Below, in pieces: positions 1 to 6,683 of a stretch of DNA of 6,836 nucleotides. Origin of the DNA: Verrucomicrobiota bacterium (GTDB lineage Bacteria; Verrucomicrobiota; Verrucomicrobiia; Verrucomicrobiales; DEV007); contig JAHDCN010000149.1 in NCBI GenBank assembly GCA_020629815.1, positions 1 through 6,836 of the forward strand, in the 5' to 3' direction. A model generated the notes under the pieces. It searched no databases, was not told where the DNA came from, and saw only the letters and a program-made list of their open reading frames with translations. The position numbers were made by a program, and so were the translations under genes. Within the stretch, counting starts at the first letter, position 1. Each line of letters begins with the position of its first letter.

Positions 1-2630
1 TTCTTCGTTCGAAAAGGTTTCGATTGCACCAGTGCGATAATAAACTCGCGCATTTCCCCGTCTTTTCCACGGGCGCGCTTGAGGATTCTTTCGCGCAGGG
101 CTTCATCGGAAAATCCGTAGGGTCGTCCGAGAGCATACTCGATCAGTGCTTTGGTGAAGCCGCGTTCAAACTGGCCTTTCTTTTTGGCAATCGCATCGCG
201 CAGTTCGAAGTAGTCGGCGAAAGATGTTCCATCGGGTAGAGCCCCCGCTGTCTCGAAGGGAACTTCTTTTTTCTCGAGCACTTTCCGGCGCTCGATTTTT
301 TGCAGGAGTTCCGTTTCCCGCCACTTGCCTGCGGCATCAAAGTTTTCCATTCCAAAACCGATTGGGTCGATCTTTTTGTGGCACTGAGCACATTGCGCTT
401 CCTCCATGTGGGCGGTTTGCAATTCGCGCGAGCTTAGGAGCTTGTCTTCCAGTCTGCTGAGTTGGGGAACATTGGGCGGAGCCGGGGGTGGGGGATTATC
501 GAGCAGGGTCCGCAATACCCAGGCTCCACGTTCCACCGGAGAGGATCGCTCACCATCAGAGCCCATCGCGTGAACTGCAGCCATTCCCATGAGCCCGCCT
601 CTCGGTGACTTTTCAGGCAAAGACACTTTCCTGTATTCACTACCATGCACTCCCTTGATTTGGTAATAGTTGGCCAGGGTATCGTTGATCACGACATGAT
701 CAGAGTGGAGCAGATCAGCGAGAGGTCGTTTCTCCGCCAGAATTGCCCGGATCGTCTGGTAAACTTCCTGACGGGCGGCTTCTTTTACGCTGTCGTCGAA
801 TTCCGGATACAGCAGTGAATTGAACTGAAAGAAATCAAGTCGCTCCATGTGCAGCCACTGGTGAGCGAAACTGGCGATGAATTCATCCGAGCGCGGGTCT
901 TCCAGCATGCGGTTTACCTGCGCCGCGAGCTGCCCGTTTTTCAGTAACTCTCCTTTTTGGGCGGCCTGATAGAGCTGCTCATCAGGCGGGGCGCTCCAGA
1001 GAAAGTAGGACAACCGAACTGCCATTTCTTCATTGCTTAACAGGTCTGTCTCTGATCCCTCGGTCGGCTCGACCAAATAAAGAAATCCGGGCGAGGCAAG
1101 AATAACGGCCAGGGGTTCTCTAATCGCATGTTGAAATTTTTTCCCCTCTTTTCGCTCGGCTTGATACAGAGCGAACAGTTTATTCAGATAGGCTGGTCCG
1201 GGTTCTTTAACACGGAACGCTTTTGTAGCGAAATTCTTGAGAATTTCCCGGGCGTAGGCGTCCTGATCTTCCTGGTTCCACCACATGCCTTTCGGAAAAA
1301 GGGTAGCGACTCCTTTCGGAGGCCAGTCGGAAATGATGGGGCCTTCCACTTCGATCCAGTCCACCCAGAGGGCAGGGTCCGGACCGAGTCCCGTTTTCGT
1401 CTGGGTTTGCAAAAACAATCGACGGGACGCGTCGCGATTGTTGTGAGTGCGCTGACGCAGGCCAAAAGTCTGGCTGGTTTCGCCGTCGATCTTGATCGGC
1501 AGGGACACAACCTGCGGCTTCTTCATCGAGGCGGAGATGCGCTTGCACCCCAGTAAAGAAAGTTCTCCCGCCTGACTGCCGCTCTTTTTCTCCCCGTATT
1601 CCAGGAAGGACGTAGCAGGCGTGGCATCCTTAAGGCGGGCGACGCGAGCTCGCATAACATACTCTCCTCTGGGGAATTTCGCCGGAACCTCAATCGTGCT
1701 CACCAGAGCTCCATTGAAGGAAATATTCAGCGTCATCCCTTTTTTGGTCCGGGGATCGGCGAGATAGGCTTTGTGGATTTTGCCCTGTTGTCGAAATACC
1801 CGCTCATGAAAATTCACATCGTTTGCATCGATAAACCCAAACTCTTTGGGCGACTTTTTTCCTTTCGTCGCTCGCCACGCCTGAGCCTGATCCCACTTGT
1901 GTTGTTGCTTCTTCAGTGCGGATGCGGATTGCCTGTTCGGCGCGTCTTCCGCCTCGATCCGAATTTTTCGGGATTCGGGTTTTTCGCCAAACTGGTAGGC
2001 AAGATCGATGATCTCCCGTCCAAGATTCAGGTATTGCTCAAACTGGTCGCTGGAAAAAAACAGCGCGCTCCCAGTCGTATCGAAGCCGCCGGAATTGGCA
2101 TCATCCGGCAGGTTTTCTGCCTCAATTTCCACGCCGAGGAGATCGAAAATGGTGTTCTCATACTCCCGCCGATTCAGCCGACGCATCGTGATCACGCCGC
2201 CGGTATCGCTGAGCGCCTCTCGGGCAACAACCATTTGCTCCGAAAGGTCAGCCAGGAAATTGGTCTTTTCCTCTACTGAAAGTTGCTTCTTGTTCTCTGG
2301 CGGCATTTCGCCGGAGTTCATAACATTCAGCACTTTCTGCCAGCGTTCTGCGGCCTCCACGGTATCAATCTGAAACGCCAAATCCTCCAGATCGACTCCG
2401 CCTTTCTCCGTGGCGGAATCATGACAGTCCAGACAGTATTTGTCGAAGACAGCGAAGTGCTTCTCCGGCATAGCTGCGGTAGGGATGTCTGTTTTTTTCT
2501 CCTGTGCTAAGGAGATTCCGCCGAAAATCAGAATAAAACAGGCCATCCAACCCTGTTGGGTCAATGACCTAACCCTGTTGAGTGCATGACCTAACCCTGT
2601 TTTGTCGAGCTGGAGGAAGTCTTTCCACAT
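1..2630 (-). CDS. Secreted DUF1592/DUF1588-family planctomycete-type cytochrome c protein (C-terminus cut by window edge)
   Basis: A continuous reading frame of 876 codons runs off the left edge. Numbering from the ATG at 2630, a hydrophobic stretch at about 30-42 ending in SLA-QE is a likely signal peptide, so the product should be exported. Domains follow the standard family order: PSCyt1 with haem motif CLDCH (66-70); DUF1587 around 147-208 (MRRLNRREY); a middle region of about 200-450 ending in a carbohydrate-binding-like VDWIEVEGP strand; DUF1595 around 455-516; DUF1592 around 533-660 (RLSYFLWSAPPDEQL); DUF1588 around 670-770 with a second CxxCH, CAQCH (747-751), then KKIDPIGFGMENFD; DUF1585 around 808-876. 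The family is expanded in Planctomycetes and Verrucomicrobia; to my knowledge no member has a settled biochemical role. Two CxxCH motifs suggest a dihaem electron-transfer protein. Family members usually end within a few residues of this point, and a DUF1552 gene often follows, which would be off the window. The start is uncertain: the ATG at 2630 gives a basic n-region (R19, R21); the ATG at 2546 gives a leader with no positive charge. Confidence 0.93.
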   Translation of the reverse strand, partial: MWKDFLQLDKTGLGHALNRVRSLTQQGWMACFILIFGGISLAQEKKTDIPTAAMPEKHFAVFDKYCLDCHDSATEKGGVDLEDLAFQIDTVEAAERWQKVLNVMNSGEMPPENKKQLSVEEKTNFLADLSEQMVVAREALSDTGGVITMRRLNRREYENTIFDLLGVEIEAENLPDDANSGGFDTTGSALFFSSDQFEQYLNLGREIIDLAYQFGEKPESRKIRIEAEDAPNRQSASALKKQQHKWDQAQAWRATKGKKSPKEFGFIDANDVNFHERVFRQQGKIHKAYLADPRTKKGMTLNISFNGALVSTIEVPAKFPRGEYVMRARVARLKDATPATSFLEYGEKKSGSQAGELSLLGCKRISASMKKPQVVSLPIKIDGETSQTFGLRQRTHNNRDASRRLFLQTQTKTGLGPDPALWVDWIEVEGPIISDWPPKGVATLFPKGMWWNQEDQDAYAREILKNFATKAFRVKEPGPAYLNKLFALYQAERKEGKKFQHAIREPLAVILASPGFLYLVEPTEGSETDLLSNEEMAVRLSYFLWSAPPDEQLYQAAQKGELLKNGQLAAQVNRMLEDPRSDEFIASFAHQWLHMERLDFFQFNSLLYPEFDDSVKEAARQEVYQTIRAILAEKRPLADLLHSDHVVINDTLANYYQIKGVHGSEYRKVSLPEKSPRGGLMGMAAVHAMGSDGERSSPVERGAWVLRTLLDNPPPPAPPNVPQLSRLEDKLLSSRELQTAHMEEAQCAQCHKKIDPIGFGMENFDAAGKWRETELLQKIERRKVLEKKEVPFETAGALPDGTSFADYFELRDAIAKKKGQFERGFTKALIEYALGRPYGFSDEALRERILKRARGKDGEMREFIIALVQSKPFRTK
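2549..2606. repeat. 22-bp tandem repeat, about 2.6 copies, in the 5' end of the cytochrome gene
   Basis: Copies lie at 2549-2570, 2571-2592 and partial 2593-2606. Each begins AACCCTGTT and the two full copies end ATGACCT; the third matches the first at 12 of 14 bases. Copy 1 contains two small inverted repeats, ACCC-TGTT-GGGT and GGTCA-A-TGACC, so it could fold as DNA or RNA. The unit is not a multiple of three, so when read as coding sequence each copy gives a different peptide. The array lies between the two candidate start codons (2630 and 2546), so it encodes either the n-region of the signal peptide or an untranslated leader. Confidence 0.85.
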
Positions 2631-2648
2631 GGAGGAAGATTCCACCTC
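2611..2648. repeat. Short imperfect direct duplication around the cytochrome start codon
   Basis: TGGAGGAAG occurs at 2611-2619 and again at 2630-2638. Each is followed by a TTCCAC block (2623-2628 and 2640-2645), with a two-base length difference between the copies. The minus-strand ATG at 2630 lies at the junction. It directly adjoins the 22-bp array, so the whole 2549-2648 segment appears built from small duplications, probably by replication slippage. Confidence 0.5.
2642..2648 (-). promoter_or_regulatory. Candidate ribosome binding site for the cytochrome gene
   Basis: On the minus strand this reads GAGGTGG, 11 bases before the ATG at 2630. It is the only purine-rich Shine-Dalgarno-like match near a start in the window and favours the 2630 start. 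The alternative ATG at 2546 has only a weak AGGG four bases upstream. The spacing of 11 is slightly long, so this is suggestive only. Confidence 0.4.
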
Positions 2649-2704
2649 GAATCGGTCGCTACAACAGCCGTTTTCAGGTATCAATTTCTACGTAACCACC
2701 CAGC

Positions 2705-3910
2705 CTATCGGCGAATCTCGGAGCCTGCGAAGAACACGTGAATTCGATACACCCATTGGTTGTTGATGTCGATTTCACCTGTCTCCAGGTTCACCTTACG
2801 GGGAATCTGCTCCAGTTTCTTGTCGATCCGGGCGTGGTAGCCCCGCTCGGAGAAGATGTCGATAATCATGGCCAGGGCGAGGGGATCGCTGAAAATGGGA
2901 TCAATCGAACTCACCACGGACTGCCCGGAGATGGCGTGCCGGGTGATGATCGGCATGAAATTATCCTGAATGATGTCCACCACCCGCGAGAACATCTCTG
3001 TTTCATCTTTCTCGTAATGATCAAGGCGGCGCACTAAATCCTGTCGGGCATGGAGAACAATTTCGCTGGCCAGGGGAATCGAGCGCAGTCGGTCAAAGGT
3101 CTCTGATTCCAGCTCCAGTGAACTCTGATATTGCAGCTCATCAAAGATGTTCTTCTCGACCTCTTCAAAGCTGCCTTCGGCGTTGATGAAGTGGTAGAAA
3201 AAGACTTCCCGCAGGGATTTCAACGCATCCCAGGTTTGTTCCTTAAATACTCGATAACGGTGCCGTGCCGCTTCTTCATCCAGATCTGTTTTGCGCAGTT
3301 CGAGGAGTTCTCCGTCGCCAGTTTCTTCGACTTTCTTATTGTGCGCCGCAATTTGGCGCCCCCGGCTTAGTTGCCGATCAATACTGGTGGATTCTTCGAC
3401 GAAAAGGACCATCGCGTGGATGGTTGGTTTGCGAAAATGGGCTGCCAAATCTGTTTCGTGGAATTTGCGGTGCAGGATATTGATCTTATCGACCAGCAAT
3501 TTGAGGCATTCGACCTGCACTTTGGTTCGGGGAAAGCCATCCAAAATCGCACCATCGCGGAATTCCGGCTTGAGCAGTTCGCGGAAAAGGAGAGCAATTA
3601 CCTCGCGGTCTCCAACCATCTTTCCCTGATCTTTCAGTGCCGTCATTTCCGGCGTATCGAGAAGTGAGCTGACAACAATCGGATCGCAGGTGTAGCCACG
3701 GGCCTTGCGGATAAATCCAGTATTGGTGCCTTTACCAGCTCCGGGAGCACCTCCGAGTAGAATCAGCTCCTTGGGAAAGCGCAGCTGATCTTGACCGTAG
3801 TCTTCCTCTAATTGCTCCCAAACGGCGCTGAAAATCAGCTTAGCGTCTTTAATTTCAAGATCAGGGGTGCTGCTCTTGGCCTGGTTTGAGTCGGTTGAAC
3901 TGGTGCTCAT
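2705..3910 (-). CDS. Adenylate-kinase-like nucleoside monophosphate kinase with C-terminal extension
   Basis: A predicted cytoplasmic P-loop kinase of 401 residues; ordinary adenylate kinases have about 190-230. An acidic, Ser-rich leader (1-40) precedes the Walker A motif GGAPGAGKGT (53-62). GKMVGDREVIALL (97-109) and LDGFPRT (123-129, with R128) match the canonical GKLVTDELVIAL and LDGFPRT blocks. DRQLSRGR (178-185) and LRKTDLDEEAARHR (205-218) match the LID-flanking arginine motifs. This supports ATP-dependent phosphoryl transfer to a nucleotide. Two oddities: the segment between the P-loop and GKMV is about nine residues shorter than in E. coli Adk and has VVSSLLDT where STGDMLR would bind AMP, so the usual Arg36 appears to be missing; and residues of about 262-401 form a domain I do not recognise. 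The LID is short and has no zinc cysteines. The start follows an AT-rich intergenic region without a Shine-Dalgarno. The gene lies 74 bases upstream of the cytochrome gene on the same strand and could be co-transcribed with it. Kinase fold is sure; AMP as substrate is not. Confidence 0.88.
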   Translation of the reverse strand: MSTSSTDSNQAKSSTPDLEIKDAKLIFSAVWEQLEEDYGQDQLRFPKELILLGGAPGAGKGTNTGFIRKARGYTCDPIVVSSLLDTPEMTALKDQGKMVGDREVIALLFRELLKPEFRDGAILDGFPRTKVQVECLKLLVDKINILHRKFHETDLAAHFRKPTIHAMVLFVEESTSIDRQLSRGRQIAAHNKKVEETGDGELLELRKTDLDEEAARHRYRVFKEQTWDALKSLREVFFYHFINAEGSFEEVEKNIFDELQYQSSLELESETFDRLRSIPLASEIVLHARQDLVRRLDHYEKDETEMFSRVVDIIQDNFMPIITRHAISGQSVVSSIDPIFSDPLALAMIIDIFSERGYHARIDKKLEQIPRKVNLETGEIDINNQWVYRIHVFFAGSEIRR

Positions 3911-4095
3911 CGAAATAGAGGTGACGCGGCCACTATTCCCTAATCTGGCCGCAATGGGTAGGTCGATTTTTGCTGATTTGGTGTCTTGAAAATCGGCACT
4001 GATAGAATTATTAGAAAATAAAACAGTAAATTGTTTTGATTTTTATGGGAATTATAATAAATTAGATTACTAAGTGATTTAGATTTCCAAATAAT
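3911..4095. other. Divergent intergenic region between the kinase and export genes
   Basis: These 185 bases separate two divergent start codons and must hold promoters in both directions. The left part (to about 3990) has mixed composition. The right part, from about 4005, is strikingly AT-rich compared with the rest of the window. I see no small gene, RNA gene or convincing operator. For the minus direction I cannot choose a promoter with confidence. Confidence 0.7.
4031..4058 (+). promoter_or_regulatory. Candidate sigma-70-like promoter of the export gene pair
   Basis: A perfect TATAAT (4053-4058) follows TTGTTT (4031-4036) with a 16-base spacer. Only the TTG of the -35 matches the consensus. 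A transcript would start near 4065, giving a leader of about 30 bases before the ATG at 4096. AT-rich DNA produces such matches by chance, so this rests on the perfect -10 and its position. Confidence 0.45.
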
Positions 4096-5178
4096 ATGGA
4101 CATGAAAGCATCCCGTATTTCTTTTCTTTTAACTCTTCTTGTAGCTTGTTCATGGGTTCAAGGCGACGAACCGCAGTCAACTCTGCGCGCTACGCCGTCT
4201 TTCTTCTCAGACGAGGTAAAGCAGGAAATTCCCTGGGACAAGCCGTCGCTTCGTCGACTCCCGCCTGTAGGTCCAAGAATTTCCGGTTCAGGAGTTCCCG
4301 CCTGGCAGACAAGATACACTCTCGGGCCTGGCGATACACTTACTTTTTCCTTCTACGATCGTCCCGATTTGAAACAGGAAGGCGTGCGAATTGGACCGGA
4401 TGGCACGGTCAGTTATATGCACGCAGTCGGAATTAAAGCTGAAGGTCTGACACCGGACCAACTTCGTGCCCGCATCGAGGATGAGATCGTTCGCAAAGGT
4501 GGATACAAAGATCCACGAGTGATGATTTCCCTGGATGAGATCGAATCGAAGATGTATTCCATCATTGGTAGGGTTCGCTCGCCGGGTTCTTACAATCTGG
4601 ATCGCCCGACCACAGTTTTGGAGGCGATTGCATCGGCGCAGGGTATTCAGGTTGGTCAGATTTCCAGTGCCAACTATGAGCTGGCTGATTTTGAGCGGTC
4701 TTTTGTGGCTCGACGCGGCAAGAAGCTGAGTGTGGACTTTGAAAAGCTCTACTACCGCGGCGATTTCACCCAGAACAAGTATTTGGAGCCGGATGACTAC
4801 GTTTTCATCGCGTCGTCTCTGCAGAATGAAGTCTACGTGCTTGGTTCTGTTCAGAATCCCGGTCGCCTGACAATGCCGAAGGATCTGACGATCATTGGTG
4901 CCATCGCAAATACCGGTGGGTTTGTCGAAGATGCCTTCAAGAAACGTGTCCTTCTGATTCGTGGCAGCATTCATGATCCTGAAACTCACATTGTAGATAT
5001 GCGGGCCATCGTCGAAGGCCGTGCACCGGATATCAAGTTGGAGCCACGGGACATCGTTTACGTAAACCTTCGTCCATTCGAAATGGTGGAGAAAGCTTTT
5101 GAAGCAGCCCTGATCGCCTACATGCAGACGGTTACGGCTCAATACATCACCCTGAATTACAACCCTCTTACGCAGTAA
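4096..5178 (+). CDS. Wza-like polysaccharide export protein with two SLBB domains (first of pair)
   Basis: A predicted outer-membrane polysaccharide export (OPX) protein of 360 residues, close to E. coli Wza in length (379). The N-terminus MDMKASRISFLLTLLVAC is a signal peptide with a possible lipobox LVAC (15-18); if C18 is not lipidated, VQG-DE (around 23) is an alternative cleavage site. After a Pro-rich linker (about 24-70) comes the Poly_export domain (about 72-148), starting with the hallmark YTLGPGDTL and containing the IGPDGTVSY block. Two SLBB beta-grasp domains follow at about 154-238 (IIGRVRSPGSYNLDRPTTVLEAI) and 244-325 (VYVLGSVQNPGRL). The last 30 residues (FEMVEKAFEAALIAYMQTV) look like an amphipathic helix, the place where Wza has its barrel helix. 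There is no Shine-Dalgarno; M3 at 4102 is an alternative start. The gene is 53 bases upstream of a paralog and probably co-transcribed with it. No Wzc/Wzz or glycosyltransferase is nearby, so the exported polymer is unknown. Confidence 0.93.
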   Translation: MDMKASRISFLLTLLVACSWVQGDEPQSTLRATPSFFSDEVKQEIPWDKPSLRRLPPVGPRISGSGVPAWQTRYTLGPGDTLTFSFYDRPDLKQEGVRIGPDGTVSYMHAVGIKAEGLTPDQLRARIEDEIVRKGGYKDPRVMISLDEIESKMYSIIGRVRSPGSYNLDRPTTVLEAIASAQGIQVGQISSANYELADFERSFVARRGKKLSVDFEKLYYRGDFTQNKYLEPDDYVFIASSLQNEVYVLGSVQNPGRLTMPKDLTIIGAIANTGGFVEDAFKKRVLLIRGSIHDPETHIVDMRAIVEGRAPDIKLEPRDIVYVNLRPFEMVEKAFEAALIAYMQTVTAQYITLNYNPLTQ

Positions 5179-5231
5179 GAATCTCCCGTCACGAGAACGA
5201 ACAGAATCATACACGAAAACATTCTGACTCT

Positions 5232-6584
5232 ATGAAAACACTTTTAACCAAAGATATCTGGGAACGCGCCATCCGCTCGAGAAGAGCCTGGCTGTTGGTA
5301 ATCTGCTTCCTTTATATCAGTTCCTGCACGCCGCGGAATATCGAAGACATTCCCTTTGTCGATCAACCTGCTTCTCTTGTGGCTAAGCCGGTTCCGGATA
5401 TGTCACAGGAAGATGATGGTCGCCGCTTTCAGCTGAAGCACCCGGACTTTAAGCCGGTGAGTCTGAAAAAGAACGTGAACAGTAGTCTCCTGAAGCCAAG
5501 TAAGGCTCCGTATCGAGTCGGCCCCGGGGATGTGCTTTCCATCGCGATGGCTGATGAAGCGGAATCAGAGCAGAAGACCAAAGTATTGCCGGATGGAATG
5601 CTTTACTACGATCTGGCTCCGGGAATCATGGCGAAAGGCAAGACAATCACCCAGATTTCCCACGACTTGACTGCGATTTTGGAGGAGGACTATCCCGGTT
5701 CCGTCGCTACGGTGAACGTGGATGTTGCTGATTCTCAGCGCTTCTGGATTCTTGGCCAGGTGCAGACTCCCGGGTCTTATCCGATTTCCAAGCCGACTAC
5801 CTTGATTGGTGCGCTTTCGGCTGCTGGCGGTCTCTTTAATACGCAAAATACCGGTATTCAGGTAAACAACCCGGAAGCAGCGGACTTGGATCGTGCGATT
5901 CTTGTGCGCAAGGGATGTATGGTTCCGGTCGATTTCCGTGCTTTGATTGAGCAGGGAGATATGTCTCAGAATATCTACCTCATGGCAGGGGATTACATTT
6001 ATTTCCCATCCACCCTGAAGCGATCCATCTATGTGTTGGGTGAGGTGCAGCGTCCCGGAGCTGTTTTCTGGGACAGCAATGCTTCCGTTCTCTCTGCGGT
6101 GGCTGCTGCAGGCGGGCATTTGCCGAATTCCATTCCCGGGAAAACTCTCGTGATTCGTGGAAGCACTCACGAACCTCAGGTTGCCGAAGTGAATTTGCTG
6201 CGAATCCAGAAAGGTTTTGATCCTGATCTGGCGCTCGAAGGTGGCGACATCATCTGGGTTCCCAAAACGGCATGGACCAAGATCGGTCAGTATTTGAGCT
6301 CTGTGGTTCCAACGGCATTTCAGACAATCGCTGTTCAGGAAGGTGTGGCCACTGCTGGCGGCGGCGCCGGAACAATTACCATCGGGGGCGCTACAATCAC
6401 CAATAATGGTGGTGGCGGCGGCGGAGGTGGCGGCGGCACTACAACAGGTGGCGGAACCGGCGGAGGAACAGGTGGCGGAACTGGCGGAGGAACAGGTGGC
6501 GGAACCGGAACTGGCGGAGGAATGGGTGGCGGAACAGGCGGAGGTGCTCCTGCTCTTCCGGCCGGAACGACCGGTCCGCTCTAG
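5232..6584 (+). CDS. Wza-like polysaccharide export lipoprotein with glycine-rich tail (second of pair)
   Basis: A predicted outer-membrane OPX lipoprotein of 450 residues. The n-region is basic (R12, R16-R18), the h-region is WLLVICFLYI, and the lipobox ISSC puts the lipidated cysteine at C32. Poly_export spans about 93-168 (YRVGPGDVLSIAM, VLPDGMLYYDL). SLBB domains span about 172-257 (ILGQVQTPGSYPISKPTTLIGAL) and 264-345 (IYVLGEVQRPGAV). Both SLBBs align closely with those of the preceding protein, including (A)D(L/F)-(D/E)R before an internal (L/V)xRxG, G-D-x-(S/T)-QN-x-YL, and (V/L)(L/I)IRGS-x-H-(D/E)P, so the two genes are paralogs. Residues of about 346-366 (TAWTKIGQYLSSVVPTAF) may form the membrane-inserting amphipathic helix. 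Residues 377-438 are a low-complexity Gly tail with GGGT repeats, ending in a short Pro/Ala/Thr end. Wza has no such tail. There is no Shine-Dalgarno before the ATG. The pair ends at a strong terminator. The polymer carried is unknown. Confidence 0.93.
   Translation: MKTLLTKDIWERAIRSRRAWLLVICFLYISSCTPRNIEDIPFVDQPASLVAKPVPDMSQEDDGRRFQLKHPDFKPVSLKKNVNSSLLKPSKAPYRVGPGDVLSIAMADEAESEQKTKVLPDGMLYYDLAPGIMAKGKTITQISHDLTAILEEDYPGSVATVNVDVADSQRFWILGQVQTPGSYPISKPTTLIGALSAAGGLFNTQNTGIQVNNPEAADLDRAILVRKGCMVPVDFRALIEQGDMSQNIYLMAGDYIYFPSTLKRSIYVLGEVQRPGAVFWDSNASVLSAVAAAGGHLPNSIPGKTLVIRGSTHEPQVAEVNLLRIQKGFDPDLALEGGDIIWVPKTAWTKIGQYLSSVVPTAFQTIAVQEGVATAGGGAGTITIGGATITNNGGGGGGGGGGTTTGGGTGGGTGGGTGGGTGGGTGTGGGMGGGTGGGAPALPAGTTGPL
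6447..6548 (+). repeat. 24-bp tandem repeat encoding the GGGT glycine tail
   Basis: Four units lie at 6447-6470, 6471-6494, 6495-6524 and 6525-6548. The core is GGTGGCGGAAC(C/T/A)GGCGGAGGA followed by a variable end. Unit 3 has six extra bases (a GT dipeptide), and unit 4 ends differently. All units and the insertion are multiples of three, so length changes keep the frame. Each unit encodes two GGGT-like tetrapeptides (residues 406-439). Another Gly-only run lies just upstream (about 6408-6437). Confidence 0.9.
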
Positions 6585-6642
6585 TCAGAACAATTTACAA
6601 ACACAGGTCAGCCCTGACCAAAGACAGGCAGACCGAGGAACA

Positions 6643-6680
6643 AAAAAGGGAGGTGTTGGGAGGCACCTTCCTTTTTCCTT
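6643..6680. terminator. Strong rho-independent terminator, probably bidirectional, shared by convergent genes
   Basis: Arm 1 (6643-6655, AAAAAGGGAGGTG) pairs with arm 2 (6664-6676, CACCTTCCTTTTT) over 13 positions, with one G-T wobble and an 8-base loop. The plus strand has a T-run after the stem, and the A-run at the start of arm 1 gives a T-run on the minus strand. It lies 58 bases after the export operon stop and 7 bases beyond the reductase stop, so it can end transcription from both sides. Confidence 0.85.
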
Positions 6681-6683
6681 GTA

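Noticed and set aside
1184..1548. Short minus-strand frames suggesting a broken gene in the left part
   Set aside because: They are out of frame with the true product. Translating from 2630 to position 1 gives one uninterrupted frame with all family domains in order, so there is no frameshift.
1128..2510. Several plus-strand frames of 75-168 codons across the left part
   Set aside because: The minus strand encodes an unbroken DUF1592-family protein through the whole region; the plus-strand products resemble no family.
2549..2606. Possible CRISPR-like array
   Set aside because: The repeats are directly adjacent with no spacers, only 2.6 copies exist, and no cas gene is present.
4288..5214. 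A 308-codon open frame antisense to the first export gene
   Set aside because: It lies almost wholly opposite a gene with clear Poly_export and SLBB motifs. Its translation shows no recognisable domain or motif, so it is a codon-usage shadow.
5565..6170. A 201-codon open frame antisense to the second export gene
   Set aside because: Same reasoning: the plus-strand frame is a complete SLBB protein and the antisense product has no coherent motifs.
6360..6584. PEP-CTERM or other sorting signal at the end of the second exporter
   Set aside because: There is no PEP motif, no terminal transmembrane helix and no basic end; the tail is only Gly/Thr-rich.
6606..6619. GGTCAG-CC-CTGACC palindrome downstream of the export pair
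   Set aside because: A perfect 6-base inverted repeat, but with a 2-base loop and no T-run. It is too short to call an operator or terminator beside the strong hairpin at 6643.
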